A DNA stretch of 6,063 bases. Source: an uncultured Sphingomonadaceae bacterium. Lineage in GTDB: Bacteria; Pseudomonadota; Alphaproteobacteria; Sphingomonadales; Sphingomonadaceae. The notes beneath the pieces are model-generated. The model was not told where the DNA came from, made no database searches, and saw only the letters and a list, made by a program, of their open reading frames with translations. Location: NCBI GenBank assembly GCA_938016505.1, contig CALLWN010000035.1, positions 1 to 6,063 on the forward strand. The letters are read 5' to 3'. The stretch's first letter is position 1; each line of letters opens with the position of its first letter. Position numbers and translations under genes: made by a program. Shown here one piece after another: positions 1 to 6,063 of this stretch.

Positions 1-482
1 AGCTTGCGCCACAGCACGGGCGAAAGCGTGAAGCCGACGAGATAGTCGAGCGCGCGCCGCGCCAGATAGGCGTCGACCAGGTCCTGGTCGACCGCCCGCG
101 GCGCCGCCATCGCCCTTGCGACCGCATCGCGCGTGATCGCGTTGAAGGTCACCCGGGCAAGACCGCCGGGCGGCACCGCCTTGCGGGCCGCGAGGATCTC
201 GGCGAGGTGCCAGGAAATCGCCTCGCCCTCGCGGTCGGGGTCGGTCGCCAGCAGCACCCGGTCCGCCGCGCGCGCCTCGGCGACGATCTTCGCCACCTGC
301 GCCTTCGAGCGCGTGTCGCCCACCTCCCAGCGCATCGCAAAATCATGCTCGGGATCGACACTGCCGTCCTTCTCGACGAGGTCGCGGACATGGCCGTAGC
401 TCGCCAGCACCCGGTAGCCGGGTCCGAGATAGCCCTCGATGGTCTTCGCCTTGGCAGGCGATTCGACGATGACGAGATCCAT
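1..482 (-). CDS. topA: DNA topoisomerase I, N-terminal part (cut by window edge)
   Basis: Type IA topoisomerase that relaxes negatively supercoiled DNA through a transient 5'-phosphotyrosyl break. Only the first 160 codons are in the window; the frame stays open to position 1. Translation from ATG at 480-482 begins MDLVIVESPAKAKTIEGYLG, the family's characteristic opening of the Toprim domain. The conserved acidic Glu is residue 8 and the Lys of the SPAKAK motif follows at 11-13. The Toprim metal-binding motif TDPDREGEA lies at 80-88 (Asp81, Asp83, Glu85). After it comes FNAITRDAV (113-121) and the start of domain IV, with ARRALDYLVGFTLSPVLWRK at 141-160. The active-site tyrosine and the C-terminal zinc or basic region lie outside the window. 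A GGGGAGA ribosome-binding site 4 bases upstream supports the start. The gene follows dprA by 93 bases in the same direction. I see no frameshift. Identification is very secure; only completeness is unknown. Confidence 0.96.
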   Translation of the reverse strand, partial: MDLVIVESPAKAKTIEGYLGPGYRVLASYGHVRDLVEKDGSVDPEHDFAMRWEVGDTRSKAQVAKIVAEARAADRVLLATDPDREGEAISWHLAEILAARKAVPPGGLARVTFNAITRDAVARAMAAPRAVDQDLVDAYLARRALDYLVGFTLSPVLWRK

Positions 483-575
483 CCTGTCTCCCCGGGACGC
501 CGGTCGCTCCCCAGCCTGTCCCCTCGGCCGCAAGGTGCCGCGCGCCCTAGCGGCGGCGAAGGCTTCGCGCAACCG
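483..575 (-). other. dprA-topA intergenic region
   Basis: This 93-base gap is the longest in the window. It holds the topA ribosome-binding site and, near the dprA end, a small inverted repeat at 556-568 (GCGAA arms, 3-base loop). No T-run follows that repeat, so it is not a convincing intrinsic terminator. A TTGCGC / TAGGGC pair with 17-base spacing exists on the minus strand, but the second box matches poorly, so I do not call a promoter. topA could be read through from dprA or have its own unrecognised promoter. Confidence 0.4.
487..493 (-). promoter_or_regulatory. Ribosome-binding site of topA
   Basis: On the minus strand the sequence reads GGGGAGACAGG directly before the ATG at 482. GGAG is spaced 5 bases from the start codon, a normal Shine-Dalgarno position, and it fixes the topA start. 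Confidence 0.7.
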
Positions 576-1682
576 TCAGGCCGAAGCGACCCTTCCGCCC
601 GAATGTCGCACAAGGCGGCCGCCAAGCTCGAGCTCGGTCAGGATCGCGGCCACCTCGGCTGCCGGAAGCCCGCTCGCCCGCACCAGCGCATCAACCGCAA
701 CCGGCACCGGCGACAGCAGCGCAGCAATCCGGGCGGCAGCGTCGTCCGGCGCCAGGCCCGGTTCGTGATCCGGCCCCTCCGCCGGCTCCGTGCCCTGCTG
801 CGCCGGCGCCTCGCCCACGCCGGCACCGGCAAGCGCGAAGGGTCTGAGCGCGGCCAGCACGTCGGCGGCCTCCTCGACAAGCGTTGCCCCGGCCTTGAGC
901 AACCCGTTGCCGCCGCGCGCGCGCGGGTCGAGCGGGTGGCCGGGCACTGCCATCACCTCGCGGCCCGCCTCGCCGGCAAGCCGTGCGGTGATGAGCGAAC
1001 CCGAACCCAGCGCCGCCTCGATGACGACAAGGCCCTCGGCAAGCCCGGCGATGAGCCGGTTGCGGCGCGGAAAATGGCGGGCCTGCGGCTCGGTGCCGGG
1101 CGGCATCTCGGAGACAAGGAGACCGGTCTCGGCGACCGCCTCCTGCAGCGCCGCATTCTCGGGCGGATAGGCGACATCGGGCCCGCCAGCGAGACAGGCG
1201 ATGGTGCCGGTTGCAACTGCGGCCTCGTGCGCTGCCGCATCGATCCCGCGCGCCATGCCCGAGACGATCACGAACCCGGCCGCGCCGAGGTCGGCGGCAA
1301 GGCGCGCGGCCAGCGTGCGGCCCGCCGCGCTCGCGTTGCGCGCGCCCACGATCCCGACAAGGGCGCCACGCGCAAGCGCCAGCTTGCCGCGCACCAGCAG
1401 CACCGGCGGGGCATCGGCAAGCTCGGCGAGCAGCGGCGGGAAGTCGGGCTCACCTGCAAAGACGTGGCGCGCGCCCGCGCGTTCGGCCGCCGCCATCTCG
1501 TCCTCGGCGAGCGCTGCAGGTGCAAGCGCCCGGCCCTCGCGCCGCCACAGGTCGGGAAGCGCGGCAGCCGCCCGCACGCCGCTGCCGAACCGATCGACCA
1601 GACGGCGGAACGAGACCGGCCCCACCCCTTCGGTCCGGGCGAGGCGCAGCCGCGCCAGCCGCTCTTCGGGCGCGAAGGTCAC
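576..1682 (-). CDS. dprA: DNA processing protein DprA (RecA loader)
   Basis: DprA (Smf) binds incoming single-stranded DNA in the cytoplasm during natural transformation and loads RecA onto it; it is also conserved in bacteria not known to be competent. The start is GTG at 1680-1682, giving 368 residues, a normal length. Residues 1-60 resemble the helical SAM-like domain (RTEGVGPVSFRRLVDRFG, 16-33). The Rossmann-like core spans about 75-285 and carries the family motifs GIVGARNAS (110-118), SGMARGIDAAAH (141-152), YPPEN (172-176), SEMPPGTEP (191-199), FPRRNRLIAGLAEGLVVIEA (204-223) and GSLITARLA (228-236). A Gly/Pro/Glu-rich linker (about 285-312) joins it to a C-terminal winged-helix (DML1-like) domain at about 315-368. 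The reading frame stays open upstream into plsY, but those residues do not resemble DprA. The GTG overlaps the plsY stop as GTGA, which suggests translational coupling. No intact competence locus is visible here, so its physiological role in this organism is unproven. Confidence 0.95.
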   Translation of the reverse strand: MTFAPEERLARLRLARTEGVGPVSFRRLVDRFGSGVRAAAALPDLWRREGRALAPAALAEDEMAAAERAGARHVFAGEPDFPPLLAELADAPPVLLVRGKLALARGALVGIVGARNASAAGRTLAARLAADLGAAGFVIVSGMARGIDAAAHEAAVATGTIACLAGGPDVAYPPENAALQEAVAETGLLVSEMPPGTEPQARHFPRRNRLIAGLAEGLVVIEAALGSGSLITARLAGEAGREVMAVPGHPLDPRARGGNGLLKAGATLVEEAADVLAALRPFALAGAGVGEAPAQQGTEPAEGPDHEPGLAPDDAAARIAALLSPVPVAVDALVRASGLPAAEVAAILTELELGGRLVRHSGGRVASA

Positions 1683-2260
1683 CGCCCGGCCCCGATCCGC
1701 GGCTCGGTCCCGGCCTTGAGGCGGGCGATGTTGGCGCGGTGGGTCCACAGGATGAACAGCGCCAGCGCGGCGCAGACCGCCGCCACCCGCAGCTCGCCCA
1801 GCGCGGCAGCCACTGCGGCCGCGCCGAACCCGCCGGCCATGCCGCCCAGCGACGAGATGCGCGACGCGAGCGCAACCCCGAGCCACGCCACTGCGAACCC
1901 TAGCCCCGCCCAGGGCAGGATGGCGGCTGATACGCCAAGAAAGGTCGCAACGCCCTTGCCGCCGCGAAATCCGAGCCAGACCGGCCAGACATGGCCGACC
2001 ACGGCCGCAACCCCTGCCAGCAGTGCTGCCGTCTCCCCGCCCAGGCGGCCTGCAAGCCACACCGCAAGCACGCCCTTGCCGGCGTCGAGCAGAAGGGTGG
2101 CGGCGGCGAGGCCCTTCCGCCCCGTCCGCAGCACGTTGGTGGCACCGATATTGCCCGACCCGATCGCGCGGATGTCGCCTGCGCCGCCAAGGCGCGCCAG
2201 CAGCAGGCCGAAGGGAATCGTGCCAAGCAGGTAGCCAAGACCGATCGCGAGCAGGTCCAC
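1679..2260 (-). CDS. plsY: Acyl-phosphate glycerol-3-phosphate acyltransferase PlsY
   Basis: Integral inner-membrane enzyme that transfers the acyl group from acyl-phosphate (made by PlsX) to the sn-1 position of glycerol-3-phosphate. This forms lysophosphatidic acid, the first acylated step of phospholipid synthesis. The product is 193 residues, typical for the family, and very hydrophobic with several predicted membrane spans. All three signature regions are visible: GSGNIGATN at 34-42, the glycine-rich GFRGGKGVAT at 97-106 within the GHVWPVWLGF context, and HRANIARL at 174-181. The start is GTG at 2258-2260; an in-frame TAG at 2270-2272 leaves no upstream alternative except a CTG at 2267-2269. 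Only a weak GGCGGG precedes it. The gene lies 37 bases after the small unknown gene and overlaps dprA by 4 bases. The order plsY-dprA-topA is common in alphaproteobacteria. Confidence 0.96.
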   Translation of the reverse strand: MDLLAIGLGYLLGTIPFGLLLARLGGAGDIRAIGSGNIGATNVLRTGRKGLAAATLLLDAGKGVLAVWLAGRLGGETAALLAGVAAVVGHVWPVWLGFRGGKGVATFLGVSAAILPWAGLGFAVAWLGVALASRISSLGGMAGGFGAAAVAAALGELRVAAVCAALALFILWTHRANIARLKAGTEPRIGAGR

Positions 2261-2297
2261 GCCCGCCAGCTACCCGCCGGCGCGGCTGCTGGAAAGC

Positions 2298-2663
2298 CTA
2301 GCTGTCCCGGAGCTCGCGCGACACCATCTCGACGTCGGGCTCGGCCTCGGCCAGCGCTTCCATGTCCTGCTGCACGCCGCGCATGATCCGCGCCACATAT
2401 TCGCGCTGGAGCCGGCCGCGCTCGATTCCCGTCTCCCGGTCCGGCCGGTAGCTCTCGATCGCGGCGCGATCGAGATGGCCGCCCGCCTCGAGGAGGCGTT
2501 CCACCGTGTCGAGCCGTTCGCGGGTGACCGCGAGCTCGCCGGCCACCGCCATCAGGATCGACAGCAGCCGGTCGGTCGCCGGATCGTCGAAGAAGGCCGG
2601 GCGCTTGCCCTTCGCCTTGGCCCCCGCGAGAAGCACGGGGTCGAAATCGGCAGTCGCGTCCAT
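2298..2663 (-). CDS. Small helical protein of unknown function
   Basis: A protein of 121 residues that I cannot assign to a named family. It is charged and probably almost wholly alpha-helical. It has no cysteine, tryptophan, signal peptide or membrane segment, so it is likely cytosolic. The most motif-like stretch is KRPAFFDDPATDRLLSI (20-36). A likely long helix follows (37-60: MAVAGELAVTRERLDTVERL and onwards), then a Pro-containing break around 74 (YRPDRE) and a second helix at about 82-107 (REYVARIMRGVQQDMEALA). The heptad-like pattern could support a short coiled coil or helical bundle. I chose ATG at 2661-2663 because it lies 1 base after the methyltransferase stop (TGAGATG) and has an AAAGGCGG site 6 bases upstream. 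The frame stays open for 29 more codons upstream, but those overlap the methyltransferase. The tight link suggests it works with the methyltransferase or the rest of the module, perhaps as an accessory or regulatory subunit; that is inference. Confidence 0.8.
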   Translation of the reverse strand: MDATADFDPVLLAGAKAKGKRPAFFDDPATDRLLSILMAVAGELAVTRERLDTVERLLEAGGHLDRAAIESYRPDRETGIERGRLQREYVARIMRGVQQDMEALAEAEPDVEMVSRELRDS

Positions 2664-2664
2664 C

Positions 2665-3885
2665 TCAGGCCGCCTTTCTGGCTTCGACAGCCGGCTTCCA
2701 GGCACCATAGGCGTCCCAGACCGCAGCGCGGCCGTGATCCTCGGCAGCACCCGTCGGCGCCTCGGGGAAGATGGTGCGGTCGACCACCGCCTTCACCCGT
2801 GCAGTGAACTGGGCGTCGCGCGGGAGCCCCGCCGCCTCGAGGATCGCCGGGATGTCGAGGGCGTGCATCGACGACCAGAAGGGCTCGTTGTTGTTGAAGG
2901 CATCCCAGTCGCGCAGGAACTGCTCGAGAAGCGGCATGTCGTCGGTGTAGTTGGGCTGCTCGAGGTGGAGCATGAGCCCGCCGGGGGCGAGCACGCGGGC
3001 ACCCTCGGCGATGATCCGGGGCAGTGCCTTCCCGCTGGTCTCGTGGAGGAACATGGTCGTCTGCACCCAGTCGAAGAAGCCGTCGGCAAAGCGCGACATG
3101 TCCTCGGCGTTCATCTGGACGAAGCGGATGTTGGTGACGCCGAGCGCCCGCGCCCGGGCATGGCCGTAGCGCAGCGAGGGCGCGGCGGTGTCGATTGCCC
3201 ACACTTCCGCCTCGGGGAAGGCCTGCGCGATCGGCACGGCATTGTGGCCGATGGTGCAGCCGATATCGAGGATGCGGCGCGGCGACCAGCCGGGCCGCTC
3301 GGCCTTCACCCACTGGACGATCGCCTGGCCGCCTCCGTCCGAGAGCGCGCCGAGCGCTCCGCCGGTCGTGGCAAAGATCCCGCAGTCATAGTTGGCGCCG
3401 GCCGAGACATCGCCCGGGAACAGCTCGCCATGGTAGCTTCCCGGCATGCAGTGGATGTCGACTGCGGCCTGGTAGCGCGGGACTGCGACCGAGGGGTCGA
3501 GCTCGAGCGTCTCCGCCCCCTCGTTGTACCGGGCCGCGCGCGCGGCGAGCTCGTGGGCCTGGCGAAGCACCATCGAGCGGCCGTTCTGCTGGCGCATCTC
3601 CATGCTGTTGCGCCGGAGCGCGCTCCAGAAGCGGTGATAGGGGTCCTTGTTCATCGCGTGGAGCACTTCGAACCGGTCCTTCGGCTCGCGGCCATGGGCG
3701 GCGACGAAGGCCGGCCGGGCGCGCGTCTCCCAGGCCAGCCGGTTCCCGGCGCCCAGCACGCCCGAAAGGTGCCGGTTCAGGTTGGCGAGGAAGTTGAACC
3801 GCGCCACCTCGTCATGGCGGGGCTCGGGGAACATCGGGTGGCGGGCCACCTCGGTGTAGGGCGGGGGCACATCGCTTGCGCTCAT
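2665..3885 (-). CDS. Class I SAM-dependent methyltransferase, substrate unknown
   Basis: A 406-residue protein with a canonical Rossmann-fold methyltransferase domain at about 200-315. Motif I is ILDIGCTIGHN (205-215), the SAM-binding glycine-rich loop. The acidic residue expected to contact the SAM ribose is Asp232 in VWAIDTAAPS. NAEDMS (259-264) fits the adenine-contact region, FFDWVQTTMFLHET (270-283) is motif II, and LAPGGLMLHLEQPNY (299-313) is motif III. About 200 residues precede this domain (for example AWETRARPAFVAAHGREP, 51-68), and I do not recognise a family for them. A roughly 90-residue C-terminal extension contains several aromatic residues and may form a substrate lid. There is no signal peptide or membrane segment, so it is probably cytosolic. 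The ATG at 3883-3885 is fixed by a consensus Shine-Dalgarno site, the strongest in the window. It lies 37 bases after the nitrilase-fold gene and 1 base before the small unknown gene. The methylated substrate (small molecule, O, N or C acceptor) cannot be inferred. Confidence 0.9.
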   Translation of the reverse strand: MSASDVPPPYTEVARHPMFPEPRHDEVARFNFLANLNRHLSGVLGAGNRLAWETRARPAFVAAHGREPKDRFEVLHAMNKDPYHRFWSALRRNSMEMRQQNGRSMVLRQAHELAARAARYNEGAETLELDPSVAVPRYQAAVDIHCMPGSYHGELFPGDVSAGANYDCGIFATTGGALGALSDGGGQAIVQWVKAERPGWSPRRILDIGCTIGHNAVPIAQAFPEAEVWAIDTAAPSLRYGHARARALGVTNIRFVQMNAEDMSRFADGFFDWVQTTMFLHETSGKALPRIIAEGARVLAPGGLMLHLEQPNYTDDMPLLEQFLRDWDAFNNNEPFWSSMHALDIPAILEAAGLPRDAQFTARVKAVVDRTIFPEAPTGAAEDHGRAAVWDAYGAWKPAVEARKAA

Positions 3886-3890
3886 CGGGA

Positions 3891-3898
3891 ACCTCCTT
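3891..3898 (-). promoter_or_regulatory. Consensus Shine-Dalgarno site of the methyltransferase gene
   Basis: The minus strand reads AAGGAGGT, a perfect complement of the 16S rRNA anti-Shine-Dalgarno sequence, 5 bases before the ATG at 3885. It is clearly stronger than any other site in the window and suggests the methyltransferase is translated independently at a high rate, not by coupling. Confidence 0.85.
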
Positions 3899-3922
3899 CT
3901 CGCGACATGGCGGGCGCGCGCG

Positions 3923-4969
3923 TCAGATCAACCCGTCGCGGGCGCGCCGGTCTATGACTTCGCGCAAAGTCCGCTCGGGCTCGCCCGGCGCAAGCGGCCG
4001 GGCGCCGGCTTCGCCGAGCAGCGAATCTGCGGGCTGCACCACCTGCGCATAGGTGTCGCGAAACAGCTCGAGCCGCTGGCGGGCAAGATAGTTGGCCATG
4101 CCCGGCTTGCGCCGGGCGCGCCGCACCGCCTCGATGTCGATCTCGGCGAAGGCATTGACATTCTGTCCGGAGAGCGACTCGGCGATGACCGCGCCGCGCC
4201 AGTCGATCACCGCCGAGTTGCCGTCGGCGCTCGCGCCGGCGAGATCGCTCCCGGCGATTCCTGCCGTGTTGGCAGAGACGACCCAGGCGAGATTCTCGAG
4301 CGCACGCGCCCGCCGGGCGATCTGCTTGGCGGAAGGCACGAGGCCGCCCGATTCGGACGAGGAGTGGACGAACAGTTCAGCGCCCCGGAGCGCATGGGCG
4401 CGGGCGATCTCGGGGTAGAGAATCTCCTCGCTGGCAATCGCTGCAATCCGCCCGATCTCGGTGTCCGCCACCGGGAAGATTGCCCCGGGTCCATAGTGGC
4501 GGGTGTAGGCGCTCCAAACGTCGTGCGGGGTGGCCGTGTACATCGAGTTCAGCCGCCGGTAGCGCAGCACCACCTCGCCCGAGGGCGCAACGAGGACACT
4601 CGCCTGGAAGTGCAGCGCCGGAAAGTGCGGGTCGCTCTCATAGGCATTGAGGGCGATGAACAGGCCGAGCCGCTTCGCCACGCTGCCAAGGGCCCCATAT
4701 TCAGGCCCGTCGGGCGCAAACACCGCCCGGGCGCGGAAGTCCTTCACCCGGCCCGTCGGGTAGCCGGTGAAGAGATATTCGGGCAGCACGGCAAGCTTCA
4801 GCGGCGTGCCGCTGAACTTCTCGAGAAAGTCCCGGGTGCCGGCCAGTTCGCGCTCCAGTTCCCCGATATGGGCGAGGATGCGGGCGCGCGCCTCGGCAAC
4901 GCCCGCCGCCGCCTCGACGCTTCGCGCCTCGAGCTGCATGGCAACGGCGAGATAGGGCGCAATGGTCAC
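3923..4969 (-). CDS. Nitrilase-superfamily protein lacking the catalytic Cys and Lys
   Basis: A 348-residue protein with the carbon-nitrogen hydrolase (CN_hydrolase) fold. It begins TIAPYLAVAMQLEARSVEA, the expected first beta strand. LAVLPEYLFTGYP (59-71) carries the catalytic Glu64. GEVVLRYRRLNSMY (131-144) aligns with the region of the catalytic Lys, but the expected residue is Arg139. IAAIASEEILYPEIAR (175-190) aligns with the nucleophile elbow, but the Cys position is Ser180 (codon AGC at 4430-4432). RALENLAWVVSANTAG (222-237) matches the conserved segment after the elbow. The protein contains no cysteine at all. The frame is intact and the fold motifs are well kept, so it looks functional and not decayed. 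It could be a serine-dependent hydrolase, a binding protein or a non-hydrolytic enzyme. The start is GTG at 4967-4969, overlapping the transporter stop as GTGA; the Met at residue 11 would remove the first beta strand. The frame stays open upstream to 5344, but only as a shadow of the transporter gene. Fold assignment is secure; activity is unknown. Confidence 0.9.
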   Translation of the reverse strand: MTIAPYLAVAMQLEARSVEAAAGVAEARARILAHIGELERELAGTRDFLEKFSGTPLKLAVLPEYLFTGYPTGRVKDFRARAVFAPDGPEYGALGSVAKRLGLFIALNAYESDPHFPALHFQASVLVAPSGEVVLRYRRLNSMYTATPHDVWSAYTRHYGPGAIFPVADTEIGRIAAIASEEILYPEIARAHALRGAELFVHSSSESGGLVPSAKQIARRARALENLAWVVSANTAGIAGSDLAGASADGNSAVIDWRGAVIAESLSGQNVNAFAEIDIEAVRRARRKPGMANYLARQRLELFRDTYAQVVQPADSLLGEAGARPLAPGEPERTLREVIDRRARDGLI

Positions 4970-6063
4970 GCCGCTGCCCGCGCCGGCTCGGGCGCCCGCA
5001 GCACGGGGTAGCGCCCCAGGGTGAGCAGCAGCAGCGCTCCGGAGACGAAGAGGCCCGCAGCAGCATGGAGCATCATGTCGTAGGAGCCGGTCACGTCGCG
5101 CACCCGGCCATAGACTGCGGGCGAGAAGGCCGAGGCAAGCGCGAAGGCCATGTAGAGCGTGCCATAGATCCGGCCATAGTTCCTGAGCCCGAAATAGCGG
5201 CTGGCGAGATAGGCGATGAGGTCGGATTCGGCCCCTGCGGCAAATCCGAGCAGGAAGGCGGCGCCAGCGACAACCACGAAGTCGGGCGCGGTGCCTGCCA
5301 GCGCGACCACGGCAAAGGCCGGCATGCACAGGATCGGCAGGCACACCGCAGGCGCCCAGAAGCGGTCGAGCAGGAAGCCGGTGACGAGCCGCCCGGTCAG
5401 GATCGAGAGCCCGAGAATCTGCATGATGTTGGCGGCGCGCTCGGGCGCAAGGCCGTGCATCTTGACGATCTCGGGCATGTGGATGTGCGCGCCGCCGTAG
5501 GCGAAGGCGACCAGGAAGATGGAGCCGAAGATGATCCAGAACCGCCGGTCCCTGAGCGCTTCGGCAAACGTGACCCCCGCCCCGGCCGAACCGTCACCAA
5601 GCGGCCGCTCGTGGTCGCGCGGCTCGCGCAGCAGGAGAAGCCCGAGCGGAAGCCCGACGAGAAGGGGGAGCGCGGCGATCACCAGATGGGCGGCGCGCCA
5701 GCCGTGGGCGCCGATCGCCCATGTGACGAGTGGCGGGATGACGAGCGCGGCAACGCTCGTCCCCACGAGCATGATGCCAAGCGCCAGCCCGCGGTTGTGG
5801 AAGAACCACTGGTTGACGAGGCGCGAGAAGGTGACGGGCGTCGAGCCGATCCAGACCAGTCCGACCAGCACCCAGACGAGGTAATAGGTCCAGATCGAGC
5901 TCCCGACGAGGGCGAAGCTCGCAAACGCAAGCCCGAACAGGCCGAGGCTCGCAACCGCGACGGGCTTTGCGCCATGGCGGTCGGCCATGGCGCCGAACAC
6001 GGGCGCGAGCAGTGCGCCGAGCACCCCGTAGATGGTGATGCCCAACGACATCGCCCCGAAGCC
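4966..6063 (-). CDS. Major facilitator superfamily transporter (5' end outside window)
   Basis: A 12-helix secondary transporter of the inner membrane, cut at the window edge. The 365 visible residues lack the start and the first membrane helix; about eleven hydrophobic segments remain. Numbering from the first visible codon, the family motif A after TM2 is GAMADRHGAKPV (24-35). WFFHNRGLALGIMLVG (86-101) leads into TM5, a hydrophilic central loop lies at about 146-168, and the second-half copy of motif A is GRLVTGFLLDRF (224-235). A distinctive GAESDLIAYLASRYFG (277-292) contains an acidic pair in or near TM10 that could matter for proton coupling or substrate choice. The overall look resembles the monocarboxylate/oxalate-formate-type branch of the superfamily, but the substrate is not determinable. 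The Met at 6049-6051 is unlikely to be the true start, because the frame is open to the window edge and TM1 would be missing. The stop overlaps the GTG of the nitrilase-fold gene, implying co-translation and a shared pathway. Confidence 0.92.
   Translation of the reverse strand, partial: GFGAMSLGITIYGVLGALLAPVFGAMADRHGAKPVAVASLGLFGLAFASFALVGSSIWTYYLVWVLVGLVWIGSTPVTFSRLVNQWFFHNRGLALGIMLVGTSVAALVIPPLVTWAIGAHGWRAAHLVIAALPLLVGLPLGLLLLREPRDHERPLGDGSAGAGVTFAEALRDRRFWIIFGSIFLVAFAYGGAHIHMPEIVKMHGLAPERAANIMQILGLSILTGRLVTGFLLDRFWAPAVCLPILCMPAFAVVALAGTAPDFVVVAGAAFLLGFAAGAESDLIAYLASRYFGLRNYGRIYGTLYMAFALASAFSPAVYGRVRDVTGSYDMMLHAAAGLFVSGALLLLTLGRYPVLRAPEPARAAA

Noticed and set aside
556..568. Small inverted repeat (GCGAA arms) after dprA as a terminator
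   Set aside because: The stem is only 5 pairs with a 3-base loop and there is no T-run on either strand, so it is within chance expectation for GC-rich DNA.
530..575. TTGCGC / TAGGGC pair with 17-base spacing as a topA promoter
   Set aside because: The second box matches a -10 element at only two or so positions, and similar pairs arise often by chance.
1683..2060. Upstream extension of the dprA frame, giving a 494-residue product
   Set aside because: The extra 126 residues lie wholly inside plsY, are low-complexity Arg/Gly-rich and do not resemble DprA. The GTG at 1682 gives the standard family start and length.
207..2234. A 675-codon open frame on the plus strand, antisense to topA, dprA and plsY
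   Set aside because: The translation is Arg/Ala/Pro-rich with no recognisable motif, and it lies opposite genes with clear family signatures. In DNA this GC-rich, stop codons are rare in antisense frames, so long open frames are expected by chance.
2664..2750. Upstream extension of the small unknown gene by 29 codons
   Set aside because: It would overlap the methyltransferase C-terminus by more than 80 bases, whereas the ATG at 2663 is 1 base after the stop and has a plausible ribosome-binding site.
2506..3957. A 483-codon open frame on the plus strand, antisense to the methyltransferase and the small gene
   Set aside because: Same cause: it mirrors the coding strand codon by codon, is rich in His, Arg, Glu and Val, and shows no domain, ribosome-binding site or independent support.
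4970..5344. Upstream extension of the nitrilase-like frame, giving a 473-residue product
   Set aside because: The extra 125 residues are a shadow of the transporter gene. The nitrilase fold begins with the strand just after the GTG at 4969.

Overview
All six genes lie on the minus strand, so transcription runs from position 6063 towards position 1. The DNA is very GC-rich, with uniform codon use. The order plsY-dprA-topA and the protein sequences point to an alphaproteobacterium, most likely of the order Sphingomonadales; that placement is inferred from protein flavour and gene order, not from a search. I see no RNA gene, CRISPR array, insertion sequence, long repeat or convincing terminator. 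No gap between genes exceeds 93 bases.

In transcription order, the first part (6063 to 2298) is an accessory-looking module. It holds a major facilitator superfamily transporter (5' end cut by the window), a nitrilase-fold protein, a class I SAM-dependent methyltransferase and a small helical protein of unknown function. The genes are tightly packed: the transporter and nitrilase overlap by 4 bases (GTGA), the methyltransferase follows after 37 bases with a consensus Shine-Dalgarno site, and the small gene starts 1 base after the methyltransferase stop. This suggests one operon handling a small molecule by uptake or export, C-N bond chemistry or binding, and methylation. The substrate cannot be read from the sequence.

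The second part (2260 to 1) is a housekeeping block: plsY (acyl-phosphate glycerol-3-phosphate acyltransferase, first acylation step of phospholipid synthesis), dprA (RecA loader for incoming single-stranded DNA in transformation) and the first 160 codons of topA (DNA topoisomerase I). plsY and dprA again overlap by GTGA. The topA fragment runs off the window edge, so it has no stop here and is easily missed.

The most notable observation is in the nitrilase-fold protein. The catalytic Glu motif is intact, but the position of the catalytic Lys is Arg and the position of the nucleophilic Cys is Ser. The whole 348-residue protein contains no cysteine, so it cannot use normal nitrilase chemistry although the gene looks intact.
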